This document shows, piece by piece, positions 15,349 to 28,287 of a DNA stretch of 64,000 bases (positions within the stretch are counted from its first letter, which is position 1; each line of letters opens with the position of its first letter). Source of the DNA: Epiperipatus broadwayi (taxonomy: Eukaryota > Onychophora > Udeonychophora > Euonychophora > Peripatidae); NCBI GenBank assembly GCA_028023455.1, contig JAQFVV010000032.1:5576392-5640391 (forward strand). The letters are read 5' to 3'. Under the pieces are notes generated by a model. It made no database searches and was not told where the DNA came from. It saw only the letters and a list, made by a program, of their open reading frames with translations. The position numbers were made by a program, and so were the translations under genes.

Positions 15349-17608
15349 CTTTTTTTAGAATAAAAGAAACATAATTACATAAAAATATTCCATTACATCT
15401 ATAATAAAAGTTATTGTTATTGTTAAATTATTTAGCATATCTTTTTAGCTCTTTAAATTTATTATTGAAATAGTGTATATTTATGAATGAAACATCATAA
15501 AGTATTATTTAAGATTAAGAATTAAACATGCATTATTTCATATATCATTTTATAATATGTTTTCTAACAATAAATTTGATAAAATCTGTGAATCTCTAGT
15601 GGATATATTAAAATTTTAATGTGAAACTAAATTAACATTAGAAAATTAAAACATTCGATTGTTTACTGCAGTGGTACAGTAGCACAGCTTTGTCACCTCT
15701 TCTATTCAAACTGTTTATAATCTCCCATGCTATAAATCATCTGATTATTTTTTAAAGAATTAAAGACCATTGGTTTTCTTTTAATTTCTTAACTTTTGTC
15801 ATATAAATCTGCAAATGATCATAATTTGTCACAATAGCGGAAATATATTTCAGTCAGTTTATGGTACAAACTTTGATTTTTAAAAAGCTTGGAATGGTTT
15901 TCATAGTAAGATTTTAATTCTAGCTAAAGTATTTAGCTGTTGCCAGTTATTTATGATCAAAAAACAAAATAATATATTTATCTGTGCAAAAACAAAAAGT
16001 TTTTATTTAATTTCATTACCTGTTTATTTTTATTTTTATAAAATTATTAAATATTTGTTTTATAATAAGTTTGTGGTGTTTACATTTAGATTTTATTTGA
16101 ATATATTAACTTTTTGCAGAAAATTAGTCAACTGAAAATTTATTAATGTCAAAGAAAAAACGTCTATTGTCAAAAACTTTTTTATTATTTTTTGCTGCTT
16201 TTTTTATAATTAAAAGTTGAATTTTAATATTTCAAAAAATGTGTTAATCATTTGAAATTATACTTAATGATATACATATTTTTTAGCAAACAATTTTTTT
16301 AGTAAATTCATTTTTTTTAGCTTGAAGGCTTTTAAATGAAGTTTTTTATTTTGATTATAAAACATTAAAAAAAATTAAATAAAAACTAGTATATATAAAA
16401 AATTATACTTTAGATATTTAAAAATGTTGATAATAAAAAGTCATCATCATAGAATAACCATTTTAAAGGGTTAACCTTCATGATTGTCCAAAAAAGCAAT
16501 CTCTCTAGTTTAAATATAGGCATGAATTCATTATTAGTAAAATATATTAAAAACAGTCAGACATTTTAGGAAAATTAGTTTCTGTAAATTGATAAATAAT
16601 TATATCTTTGAGACTGTAAATATCTGATTCATTACACATATTAAAATGATATCATACAAAAATTTATAATTTGAAAACATTAAATTTATCAATGATATAT
16701 TAATTTGAATGTTTATATAAAAATATCAATGGGCTTCTGAAATTTTGAATTCTTGCTCAGTTAAGATTGTTAAAAAAAGAACCTAAAAAAGTTGCTAATT
16801 TTTAAAATTAAGCCCAGATATAAATCATTAGTATTACAAAATAAATTAAATATAGGTAAATATAATAATACAGCTATAAAAAACTGGCAAATTTATGATA
16901 CAGAGAAGATGAACAGACAATATGTACAGATATTATAAGATTCTCTGCAAATTTTGATAGACATATCAGCAGATATAATAATGTAGGTTTGTTGTATATT
17001 TATAAATAAATAAGAATATTTATAATTAGCATTTCATTGAATGATAGAATATTGAAATTAGACTAAAAACAGTTTTTAAAAATCTGGTGCTTAATCAAAA
17101 ATACATGTTCATTAGTGAACAGTACAATAAAATGGTCAAAGTCACATATAAACAATTGCAAAAAAAAAAAAAACAATTAAAAACTAATATAAATTATGTA
17201 ATAATAAATTAAATATTTAAATAACTTCAGAGAGATAGAGAAAAAAGATAATGGTAATTATAGTTTCAGTATAGATAAGAATTATGTTATGTGTATCATC
17301 ACTAATAAAGATCATATCATTTTACAATTATAGTTTTTATTTTTCTATTTAGTGCATCAATTCTTACTTGAAAGATCCCAAATAATTAGTTACTTTTACC
17401 TTTTAGTTGCTATTGGATCCCTAGTTGGATTTGGTATGGACAGAATATCTGAAAAAAAAAAAATCTTAAATCTTTTTGTTTTAAAAATTTTCAAAGTTTA
17501 TCCAGCTTTAATTTAAACCCCAGATTACATATAAAACAGAAAATTACATTGACCACTATGCTACAAAAGTAAAAAATAGATAAATAGTAAAGTTATACAA
17601 GATTATAA
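12675..17608. other. AT-rich stretch with no recognisable gene
   Basis: No conserved coding motif. Bases 14140-14400 are somewhat richer in GC than their surroundings but match nothing I know. An AT-dinucleotide hairpin at 15275-15346 is listed separately. Confidence 0.5.
15275..15346. repeat. AT-dinucleotide hairpin and tract
   Basis: ACACTTGTA at 15275-15283 and its reverse complement TACAAGTGT at 15308-15316 enclose an AT tract, giving a long perfect hairpin; a further AT tract runs to 15346. Confidence 0.85.
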
Positions 17609-17700
17609 GCATTGGTAACCTAGTGGCTAGCATAGTTGCCTTCCAAGCAGCTGGCCCGGGTTCGCTTCCCAATCAACGCATTTGACATATGAAAAAAAGT
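17609..17700 (+). mobile_element. tRNA-Gly(UCC)-derived SINE or tRNA pseudogene, copy 1
   Basis: Bases 17609-17680 line up with metazoan tRNA-Gly(UCC) over all 72 positions, including the A-box region TAGTGGCTAGCAT, anticodon loop CTTCCAA and B-box GGGTTCGCTTCCC. It is not a good functional gene: the acceptor stem has an A-C mismatch at pair 3-70 and the T stem has two C-A mismatches. The 3' flank is TTTGACATATG followed by an A run. The sequence at 35779-35880 shares the tRNA-like body, the TTCGCTTCCC variant and the TGACA-ATG 3' flank with homopolymer. Two copies with the same 3' tail fit a short SINE better than two independent pseudogenes. Confidence 0.65.
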
Positions 17701-17828
17701 ATTATAGATTAATGATCATAAGTTTTGTTTTAAAAAAAGTTTGTTTATAATGGACATATAGTTTCATTAAAATTCATTAAAAAAAGTAATTCATACAAAA
17801 AAGTAACCATTTTAGAATAGTTATTCAA

Positions 17829-18016
17829 ACAGGTAAAACTCTATACGTATTGCCACTCAGTGCAAGCCACTAGATGGGGATTTTATGCACAAGCCTTTTG
17901 GCATCCATTGATTACTCTGGCTTGCACTGAATGGCAATATGTATAGAGAGTTTTGCCTGTTTAAATAACAGTTTTGAGCAAGCATAAGAAATTGTGATCA
18001 TGTGATGTTTATTGGT
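17829..18016 (+). mobile_element. Family A element, short copy A3
   Basis: A short inverted-arm copy. AACAGGTAAAACTCTATA near 17829 pairs with the reverse complement near 17961. The central part carries family A segments (GATTTTATGCACAAGCC, GGCATCCATTGATTACTC) in plus orientation. The right end, GATCATGTGATGTTTATTGG, matches the family A terminus. The hammerhead region is deleted. No clear target-site duplication was found. Confidence 0.75.
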
Positions 18017-21000
18017 TTAAAAAGAACATTGATAATATAAACACACATTTTGGCGCTAATATAGATATGAATCATTATTTAGATATGAAGGAGTGACATT
18101 GTTTTTTTAAAAAAAATAAAAAGAGCTGAAAAAAATATGGACATTTTTTGAGATATGTTGTTAATATGGGAGTTGTTGAGAAAATAATAAATTTAAATAA
18201 AAATTATTTTAAAATGTTTTAAGATATTGCTGCTATGATAGAAGTAAAAAAAAAAGCAAAATACTCTAGCTTAGTAATTAGATGAATAAACAACAATAAT
18301 AATGATAATGATGATGAAAAATATAAATTCTAAAGAATATTAAAAAACGAGTATTATAGAAGATTTGGCTGAATTAAGAGTGTAGGAACAAATAATGCTA
18401 AAAAAAAAAACCCCTTTTAAAATGCTCCTTCATATAAAGTAGAATTTAAAAAACAATATAAAAGAAGTAGAGTCAGTTTCGATGGGAAAAAAGTCTCAGG
18501 AATAAAATAGTATTTAGAATTAAAAAGTAAATAATAAATCATTTGGTTCTTGGCTAGGTGCAATCTTTTGATGAGAATATTTATGATAATGGATCTTCAG
18601 CTGCCTTTTTAATCCAGCATAAACCTCACTACCTTTACCTATATACAATGGATTATACAGATGAAACAGCTTGCTTTTATCACTAATGTTTCCATCTAGA
18701 ATATATTTTATGATGTCATTATGTTTTAGAATATATCCCAATCCAATGCAGCCTTTCCATCCCAACTTAGTAGTTTAGTAATTTTATAATTGGAAAAAAA
18801 AAGTGTTATGTGATTGAAGATTTTAAAATGGAAATAAAAAAGTTAGTTGAAAAGATAAGTATAAAAACTTACAAATAAATAAGACGATGAAATTAGAAAT
18901 CAGAAAAGAAATTGGATGTAAAAATACATAGAAAAGTGATTAATCATATATTAGATAAGTATTCATTAAATAATTAAGATGTGATTTTAAGAGAGTGGTG
19001 CAGTAATGGAAAAATATTGCGAAGGTGATCAAATGTTATTACTTCAACAACAGTCACGTGTTATCATTTGGTCGTTGTATTATTCTATTGTCTATTAATT
19101 ATAATTGTATTCTAGAGGAGAAGCTAACGTATTTGTCCATGATAATGACTGCTTAGATGTAAATAAAAGAGAAAATAAAAATAGTAAATATTTTTTTAAT
19201 TAAAAGGTTATAGTTTATGAATGTTTAAAGACAGTAGGATACGACTAAGTCTAATAATTTGAACAAAAAGTTTACGTAAGGGATAATGATTTCATTATTG
19301 TTGAATTAGACCTTGGCTTATTATTTTTACAAACTCATCTCCTGAATTTAAAATACTATATTTTTTTTTTTGCTTTCGTGTAGAATGCATATATATAACA
19401 ATATCACTTTCAGTAAATATTTTTAATCAATGCTCAGTTTACTTGTAATTTATTGTCATGATATTGCAATTTAAACCTCTTGATCGAGAAGAATTGCTAT
19501 CAGTCATTTAAATGAGTTGTTTTAAAAGCTGTTGGATCCATTCAGAATAGTTTTCAAAGCCCTTATTGGAAAATTCATGAAATCATTAAAAATTATCGAC
19601 CTCCAACTGCAATAAAAACGGAGACCTTCGAAGAATGACCTATCCCATACTGCATAGCGTATCCACCCATGTGTAAATGAAAGGGAAAGTTGAGCGACAG
19701 GAAATTCACACTTCTTCTGTTCGATTTCACTTTCTTATATATAGCTGAAAAATACACTTGTCAATTGTTGGTAAAACATTTTCAAATTAGATTTTTCTTT
19801 TTCTGTCTGAGTGATACTTCTCTCTGACCGGAATTCAACAAACAGAATTTTAAAATTTCTATTAACTCGAATAAAACCCGTTTCTGGAAGTATGAATGCA
19901 TAATACAAACACATGTGTGAAATCTACATTTAATTCAGAAAACAATACCTTTATTTTACATATATTTTTCTTTTTAAAAAAGAAAGTATTCATAGGACAT
20001 TTTTTTAAATATATAGTAAATCTGAACATTTCGTTGGGAGCGGGGGGGGGGGGGGAGTAACTAACCGCTAGCAAAAAAATCACTTTTAAGATTAATCATT
20101 TAATTTTTGAAAAAAAAAAAAAAGCAATTTCTTCTCTTTATTAATTGAAGCTTTTATCTATTTTTACTAACTTACTTTTATGATTTGATATCTTTAAGTA
20201 ATGTATTATTTATGGACATTACAAACTTGTCGCGAAGTTTCATAACTTCCATTTTATATTGATAAAACAACATAAAATCATAAATTACAAATTTATTACA
20301 TACCAACACAATATCACTTTATTCGTATAGTTTTTGACTTTATTACAAATATTTCTTATGATTTCTCATTCATACAAAACAGAATACTGTAATCTTAAAG
20401 TTTTACAAACACTGTTCAGGAAGAAGTAGATTTTCTGTAAACGCTTTATTAAGAATCATTGCTATCTTGTTCTCTTTTTTTACTATTGTATTGCAGTTAA
20501 TCCGATATCCTTGATTTCTGGAATTTCCCTGGTTAGTAATTTTGTCGAATTCCAGAATAAGCGAAATCCCAGACCTACATTCACTGTTAACTATCTGTTG
20601 TTAAATCACTTGTATGATGTTAGAAATTTAAACGAATCTTAAATATAAATAATTATTAATTTTAATATACATTGTATATATTTAATTTTACATAATTAAA
20701 AATAAAAATATAGCAATTTTTCCAATTTGTGTTTTTTTCATGCACATCTATTTTTTAAAGATGTTATACAGTCTTTATGTCAATTGTTTTAGAGATAGTT
20801 GTCTCCTTTCAACACTTCTTTTTCTTCTTTCTCTCTTTTTCTGTATATATATATTTAAAAAATGGTTTGTATATGCAGCAAGACATTTTTTCCCCATAGG
20901 TAAAAAAAAAAACTGGTTAAAAGACAAAATAAAAACACATTGCTTCTGTCAGTTAAACGTATTATTAATTTCTTGGAAGTTTATATAAAATTTAATCACT

Positions 21001-21510
21001 AGAAGTGATAGTTTGAGTTTCAATGAAGAAACTAAAACTCAATCCAAAACTACATAGAATATATTTTAATACGGGAATATATTATCTTGTTTTTAATATT
21101 TTTAAAATTTGTTTATGTTTCAAATATATTTAAAAAGCTACTTAAATAAACTTTAATTATATTAAAATAAAAGAAAGTGTAAACAACCATTTCACAATGT
21201 TGCCTAGTTATTAGAAAATTCTGACGTGAGAAAGTCCTATTGTTATAGTCAATCTCATCATGCAATTTGCTTTTTTTCTTTTATTGAGGCCATTTGGCCA
21301 AATCTAATTCAGTAAAGTTATAACAATATATATATTTGTCAACTTATTACCAAATAAAATCAGTTTTATTATATACTAAACCTTACTAAATTGTATTTCT
21401 AATGTTTTAAAAATGATTTGTAGCAAAGTTATGAATGCAAAAATTTTAACACTTGTAATCAAATTATAGTAAATTGTTATTAATAAAATACTAAACAAAA
21501 GATGAAAATA
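18017..21510. other. AT-rich stretch without an identifiable gene
   Basis: Contains a 14-base G run at 20042-20055 and an unrecognised minus-strand open frame of 81 codons (18520-18765). The area 19590-19720 is less AT-rich than its surroundings, but no motif is visible in any frame. Confidence 0.5.
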
Positions 21511-21640
21511 TATGGAAGAGATTGTGATCTGGATCAATTGATGAGTGCTGTTTTAGCATGAAATGTGGATTTTAGGAATCATTTATTTTTTTCATATATC
21601 TTTGGTCATATGTTTCAAAAAATTGTGATGAAATAGAAGT
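21511..21640 (+). mobile_element. Family D repeat, copy D1, with decayed hammerhead
   Basis: Similar to 36008-36120 around GATGAGTGCTG-T-TTTAG-ATGAAAT and flanking blocks. The hammerhead-like part reads UUGAUGA (first core base C to U), stem II GUGC/GCAU with a seven-base loop, then GAAA. True element ends are not visible. Confidence 0.45.
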
Positions 21641-21918
21641 TTGGCAAATATATATGAAGTTAAAAATATATCTAAAAAAAAGTGTATATAAAGTTAAAAT
21701 TACAATATGAGCTATGTATGTCTTACTCACTTGAAAAAAATGAACTGGGTATTTTAAAAAATGTATTCAAAGTGAGAAATATTGGTCTGACTTCTGAGCT
21801 GATGAATGGTTATGATTGAATTAAAGTAAAAGATGCATTGAGATAAGAATAAAATTTGAATATATATATATAGTCCAACTACTATGAAATAAACCAGTTT
21901 TATTTTAGACTAAACCTT

Positions 21919-22713
21919 ACCAAATTTAAGCGTTTGCAAACCCTTCTCCAATAGCTTATAATATAAACCTGATAGAAACATTAAATTTTATTATTCAAGA
22001 GACTTTTGTTTACTTAAGAAATCTAAGTGTGCCTATAAAAATATTTGAAATCTGTCTGGTTATATATTGTAAAGTTTTCCACATTTTTCTAGATTCTGGT
22101 AGGCTATCTTTTACACACTGTTAAGTGAAAGTTATTCAAACTATGGATAAAAAAATATCTTGTTCGTATTTCTAAAAACATAGCTATATTTCCTGATTAA
22201 CTGCCCTACTAATTATTATGATAGGAGTTGCCAACAGAATTAGTTTTAATTTATAAAAGGGTGCCATAGTCAATAGACTCTTAACTTACTTGCATCCCAT
22301 AATTTTGATGCAAGTAATTAAAAAATGGAGTTATGATTTCCGGTAACTTTTTTTTTAGAGAATATTAGTCCCGGGCCTTAATCAACAAATATTGGCAAAG
22401 GTAAATTATACACTCAAATCCTAATAAACTAACATTAATAAAATTAATAACTAACATTAATAATGCACAATGAAAAGTTGATAATAGAAATAAATATTTT
22501 ATTCTAACAAATTAAAATATGATAAATTACTAATAATTGGAAAGACTACATGCATGCTAATCCAGACATGAATCAATTAATTAAAACAGTTTATATTACA
22601 CTTAGATTTCTTAGGTAAACAAAAGTCTGTTGAATAATAAAATTTAATGTCTCTATCAGGATTATATTATAAGCTTATTGGAGAATGGTTTGCAAATGCT
22701 TAATTTAGTCACA
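21919..22713. repeat. Long inverted repeat: arms of about 113 bp, loop of about 570 bp
   Basis: Bases 21919-22032 and 22601-22713 are diverged reverse complements. Landmarks are CTCCAATAGCTTATAATATA on the left and TATATTATAAGCTTATTGGAG on the right, plus ACTTAAGAAATCTAAGTGTG against CACTTAGATTTCTTAGGTAA. This could be a foldback DNA element or two oppositely oriented copies of one repeat. Confidence 0.75.
22060..22203 (+). repeat. Dispersed repeat, copy 1 (second copy at 24138-24277)
   Basis: About 140 bp that recurs in direct orientation 2.1 kb away, sharing CCACATTTTTCTAGAT, CACTGTTAAGTGAAAGTTA and TTCCTGATT in order with scattered substitutions. It lies inside the inverted repeat at 21919-22713. 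Confidence 0.85.
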
Positions 22714-23060
22714 ATCAGGAATAGTTCATCTTAGCTTACTGGTAAGTTTAGCAAGTTTATGAAAATTGTTGATTACCATACATAGTTTTTCATGAGGTAG
22801 AATAAGCTCATGGTCATTGTTTTTAACTTGTTCTTGATCTGTCCTAATGGCTAGTCATAAAAGCTTTTCTAGGGTTGATGTCTTCATGATGAACAATGTC
22901 AAAAGCTTCAGTCCACTCCAGCATGACACATTATTTCAGCATAGAATGTTCCTGGATCTTTCATGATCCAGGACCAGCCAAAAGAAAAAACAGACAAGAC
23001 CTTGACCACACTGGTATTCTTCCTTTTATACTAGAGGTCCCATTTTCAGACTTCTGCGCA
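22500..23060 (-). pseudogene. Possible decayed LINE RT fragment
   Basis: On the minus strand around 22880-22925 one frame reads E-W-T-E-A-F-D-I-V-H-H, resembling the D-W-x-K-A-F-D-x-V-x-H palm A motif of LINE reverse transcriptases. No other RT motif could be placed and stops are frequent. It could equally be chance. A perfect 9-bp hairpin (TCCTGGATC, 22950-22973) lies nearby. Confidence 0.2.
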
Positions 23061-24137
23061 TATTTTTTTGTCCTTTTATCAGCATACAAGATAATAATCT
23101 TGTACATTCTTTCTTAAATTTAAGTTACAAAGTATTATTTTTTTTAACATAATTCTGCCATTTTTAATTAGCTTCCAAAAAGGTTTTACTGATTGTAATC
23201 TGTGTGTGGAATTCTCTTTTCTTTACTTTATATGGATTAGTAATATGTGTGTCTTTTATTCTATCCCATTTTAATGTTTATTTTTAATTACATTAAAAAA
23301 AAGTATGAATGAAAAATGTAACTTTCATTGTACATTTAAAAAAAAAAAAATTACACAAACTAAAAAAAAAAAATTTAATTGTGTCTTTTAATAATATCAC
23401 TAAATTTACTTTTTCTTTAGCTTTTACCAAATGCCAATATATTTGTATCATATGTAAATAAACAGTACAATACCACTGGGGCCAGAAGATCAAGAATAAA
23501 ATAGGGGTTTAAACTAATTTTATTCTTAAGTTTTAAGTCCATATTCGGGTTTTTTTATATATTAGAATGCTGATATATTTTTGTAGACTTATTCATAGTG
23601 ACATGTGACTTTAAAGCCTATATTTAGGGTCTAACATGGTGGGAATGAAAAACATTTTCACATTCGCCTGTATCCTTTCCACTCAAGCATATTACTAACA
23701 ATTAGAAGCTCAAGTCATATGCACATATGAGTGTTTCTCATCCTTTTGAGTCTTACAGGCTCACAGAAACTTGGTCCACTTTCCCATATCTCAGGAACCC
23801 TGATGGAAATAGACTGATGGGCATTTATAGACAGTCTTATGTTACATACTGCATACAAGAACTTGGGGTTATGCTTTTTCATCTCTCCAGTATTCACATA
23901 CTTAAACAACACTTGTGACCTAATATCTACATCAGCCATGATCGTGTTTTCTAGACATATTTTAAAAAATATATTTTTATAATTGTATAATCCAGTTTAG
24001 TTAGTTCTCTTTTTTTAAAAAAAAAACTACCATTCATTCTCTGGCTATGGGTTTTAGGCTATTATTGTAATGTTCTTTATACCATTATGATATATCTTGG
24101 ATTGTGGTTGTTGTATTGAAGCCTCATGTTGGGAAGC

Positions 24138-24277
24138 CATTGTAACATTTTCCACATTTTTCTAGATACTGGTAGGTTGTCTTTTGCACACTGTTAAGTG
24201 AAAGTTAATCAAACTATGATTAAGAAAATATCTTGTTCATATTTCTAAAAATGTTGCTATACTTCCTGATTGACTGG
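24138..24277 (+). repeat. Dispersed repeat, copy 2
   Basis: Direct repeat partner of 22060-22203, with moderate divergence. The sequence upstream (24030-24137) is not shared. Confidence 0.85.
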
Positions 24278-24428
24278 TCTACATATATTTTTTATTGGTT
24301 GATATTTACTATCTCAGAACATGTTATTATGAATGGCAAATTTTCACACCTGATTGTGAATAAATTTAAATTTCAAAATTAACCAGTTTGTAGTTTCATT
24401 ATATATACATTCACATACATACACACAT

Positions 24429-24433
24429 ACATA

Positions 24434-24466
<33 letters not shown>

Positions 24467-25040
24467 CACTCAAAAAAATAAAAAAAAACAACAAAAACAA
24501 AAAAAAAAAAAAACAAAAATAAAAAAAATAAAATAATAATAAACTAACAAAAAAAAAATATTAAACAAACAACAGAGCAGACACTCCCCCCAACGGGAAA
24601 TTTTCCCCCCTTCCTTCCCCGGTCCCAGCCCCGGTGTAAGAATGAACACACCAAAAATGTAACGCAATGCTGGGTGGAGTGGAGATGAAAATATAATATA
24701 AATATAACTAAGGACCGAAGGACGGACGCACGAATACCTAACAATTTATCACACGGGGGGGGGCCCCAACACAAAAAAAAGAGGAGAAAAACCCCCCCAC
24801 AATAACGAAAGAAAAAAAAAACTGTTTTGGGGGATAATTACTATTAGTTCGAACACACACTACGTTTTTTGTAGTTTTATTATTATTATTTTTTTTTTTT
24901 TATATTATTAAAAGTTGTTGATTATATGTATTTGTTTGTTTTTATATAATTTTTTAAAAATTGAATGAGGTTTAATTTAAAAAAAAAAAATTAATTATAC
25001 AAAACAAACACACCACAAATAGAAGAAGAAAGTAGTACAA
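24429..25040. other. Homopolymer-rich block of odd composition
   Basis: Composition changes abruptly. A runs broken by single C or T bases (24450-24560) are followed by C- and G-run-rich sequence (24585-24830: runs of C6 and C7 and a nine-G run) and then T runs. Neighbouring DNA has none of this. Open frames here are low-complexity. It may be a low-quality consensus segment or a real simple-sequence patch; the sequence alone cannot decide. Confidence 0.6.
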
Positions 25041-27191
25041 TAAAAAAATACAACACATACATATATCTTGATAATCTGCCATATTAATACTAAGAATTTA
25101 AATATGTTGATTAAATTATTAGTACCAAGTATTCTTTTGATGCTTTTGTGTCATATTCATAGTTATTCTGCTAAAAAAAACATTTTCTGTTAATTTGTGT
25201 TTTGGTTCATTACATATTCATTTTCTGTGATGGACCACCCTCTTTGATTTTCTTGTTTTGATTGTTTTACTCTTTAACATTATTTTAACACAATTTGGAT
25301 CAAAACAATGGCTGTGTTCAATTCAAAACAAAAATAGCAAATAAAACCTCTGATTGTAGAAACAATAATAAAAACTGGATTACTATACCATATTAACCAG
25401 ATTTGCTCAGATAAATTTAATCTGGGATTTAGAACACTAATTAATTTAAACAAACTTATTAACAACACAAAGGATAAAATACAAACATTGAACTGGCCCA
25501 ACATAATTTATGCTGTAGGTGCAGACACAAGAATTGTGTGTGTGTGTATATATATATATATTATAATGAGGCCAAGGCAATTTTAAAATAAGAATGATGC
25601 AGCATTGTCTAATTTTTTAAAAAGTCACAGACAAAAACTAATACTACTAATACATCAATCATTTATAGTCATAAATGAGAACCTTAGTTTCAATCCAAAT
25701 TGTGTTTAAAAAATGTGCAAAGAGCAAAACTATTAAAAATTGAAAATCAAAGATGCATGATTTATTATCAAAAATAAATCTGTAATGAACCAGAGAATAA
25801 ATAGTATTCAATTCAGCAAAAAATGGACTTTTTAGCAGAATAACTGTGAATATGATACAAAAACATCAAACATAAACTTGATGCTAATAATTTAATAAAC
25901 ATATTTAAGCATTGATTTAGTATGAAGAAATTTAGAGATCTGATTGTTTTTAAGTATCTAATTCAATTGCTGATGAAAGTTGTTAAGAAATACATGAATC
26001 ATGAGAGAGAATGATCTGGAATTTTTACACTGGTGGATGGTTTGCATATGATGGATTTCAAGATAATAAAAAAATTCTGGTATTGGTGATATACCGCTAA
26101 CAAAAATATATATTGTCAGTTATACATATATAGCTCACATTACATATTTTTCATTTAAAAATAAATGATTAAATAATTAGTAAAAATGAAAGTCAAAAAT
26201 ATATAGTATACTTTTAAAGTAGATTTTAAAATGCAAACTTGTAAAAATAAAAAGTATTGTGTCATCTTTTTCTTTTAAAATAGAAGAAGGTTTCTAGTAT
26301 TAAAGAGTGGGTAGGGGGGAAGTCTAAAATAAAAGTAACAAGATTTAAAGCTCAGCATCTTCTTTTTATAAATAATAAAATGGCTAAACATAAACAAATC
26401 TAAAATAAAATTTGTTATATAAGAAACTTTTGTGAAAATATGTCATCGGCTTTGGAATGCAATTAAGTTTTCTAGATTTCTAAATAATATTAGATTAATC
26501 TAAGCAAATGATTAGATTAAAACAAAATGTAAAAATCAATTAATTAAGGAAATGTAAAATTAATTAAAAATATAGATTTAAATTATGATTAATTAAAGAT
26601 GATAATTACTAGGGTAATTTTTTTCACTTTCTGTAATACTAAATTTAAGATATCATATGTCTCAAACATTACTAATTATTATCAGAACACTAAATAAATA
26701 ATTAATCCCAGTTTTTATAATATATAAAGTTTGGTGTAATGCGAGATACAGTCTTATCAATTCTGTTATAGTTCAAAAATAATCATATTTTATATTAACT
26801 TAATGATAGTATTTATAGATATATGCATACAGATGCACTTAATAACTTCAAAGCTCAGAAAGTTTAGTTTATGTTACAATGTTGTGAAATTCAAAATATA
26901 TTAGACTGTATTTTAAATTATGCCCTATAGAGAGAAGTCAGTGTACCATTATATATATATATATTGAAGCAATGGATCTGAAGTCCAATACATGCTTCAC
27001 AGCCTTCTATAAACATAATTAGTATTGTAGGCCTGAATTAAGTTTATAGCCCAATATCAGCAGGGTTTTGCATTACAGCTAAAATTAATTATGTTTATTA
27101 AATTTGTATTTGCATTTAACTATTTCATTTTAAATAAATTCCATTCTAAGATTAGAATTCTGTTAATAAAAATTACTTGTAAAACCTATTA

Positions 27192-27270
27192 GTCAAATAT
27201 ATATATATATATATATATATCAAATATATATATATATATATGTCAAGCATATATATATATATATATATAT
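27192..27270. repeat. Three AT tracts separated by TCAA-type spacers
   Basis: Three AT-dinucleotide tracts are separated by CAA and GTCAAGC spacers, a small higher-order tandem of an AT tract plus TCAA. Confidence 0.8.
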
Positions 27271-28244
27271 GAGTTAATGCAAAATTCTGCTGAAATAAAA
27301 TGCTTATGTTATTAAAAGAAATAATATATTTTTCTTTTTAAAAATCTTGTTAAAATATGGTGTATGATTGTTATTTTGAGATAAGCCTGCCAACATTTTC
27401 TAAAAGAATGTATGTTTGTAATTAATTAGCCCATTCAAGGAAAATTAAAGATGGCCTTATCTTTCTTTTTTTAATTAATAAAAATTCAAACTTTAAAGAA
27501 AGAAATTTAGAATAAAAAAGTAAAAGTTATTTTTAGAAAATGTTACCTTGAAACAAAGGAGCGTGAGGGGCTTATCAAGATCTAAGATCATACAAACAAT
27601 AGAAGGTAGCTGACAAAAAAATGTATAAATAGGAGAGTGAACAAAAGACTAAGGAATTCAGAGTTTTCTTGCTGGCATTCAGATTTTCCTTTTGGAAATT
27701 TTGCTTTTGCTTGCTGAGATTTCTCTGTAGAGAATTCATTCATATTTTTCCTGTGCTTTGAACCTCCTAGATTTTGCTTTTCATTTCCATTTTGCTCCAA
27801 AAGTTATTCAACTGTCGTCTTCAAAATCATGGAGAAGTTTGAACATGCTACAAGCTAAAAGTCATATGAATTTGATGGATTCTACTATGCTTGGCTAGGC
27901 AAATAGCTTTAGCTATCACCGGGGTTCCTAAATACCATCAAAATGCCATACTATCCACCCAATAGTAATCTGAACTCTGTGCCATGTCTGTAGGACTTTT
28001 CATAAAAGCATGCTACTTATTTCCACTTTCCTTGTCCGGGCAAATACCTATCGATGGATGGATCAAGCTATGCTCGTCGAGGAACATGACCAAGGAACTA
28101 GGATGGTAATGGTATCTCTCTATTGAACTATTTACATTCCACCCTTTTTTTTTGTTCATACCTTTTTTAATTGCTTCACTAAATTATATTTCTGAAATGT
28201 TGTATTTAATTATATTTGTTATGTAACCATTTTTATTAGACTAG

Positions 28245-28287
<43 letters not shown>

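Noticed and set aside
17609-17680. Functional tRNA-Gly(UCC) gene
   Set aside because: Mismatches in the acceptor and T stems and the shared 3' tail with the copy at 35779 favour a SINE or pseudogene.
18520-18765. 81-codon minus-strand open frame
   Set aside because: Compositionally protein-like in places, but no recognised family, no neighbouring coding sequence and no splice context.
23715-23939. Overlapping open frames on both strands in a less AT-rich patch
   Set aside because: Both strands are open over the same stretch and neither shows a family motif; it may be an old repeat.
25972-26000. CTGATGA followed by GAAATAC, similar to family D
   Set aside because: The intervening bases do not form a credible stem II and the flanks do not pair; CTGATGA is expected several times by chance in this window.
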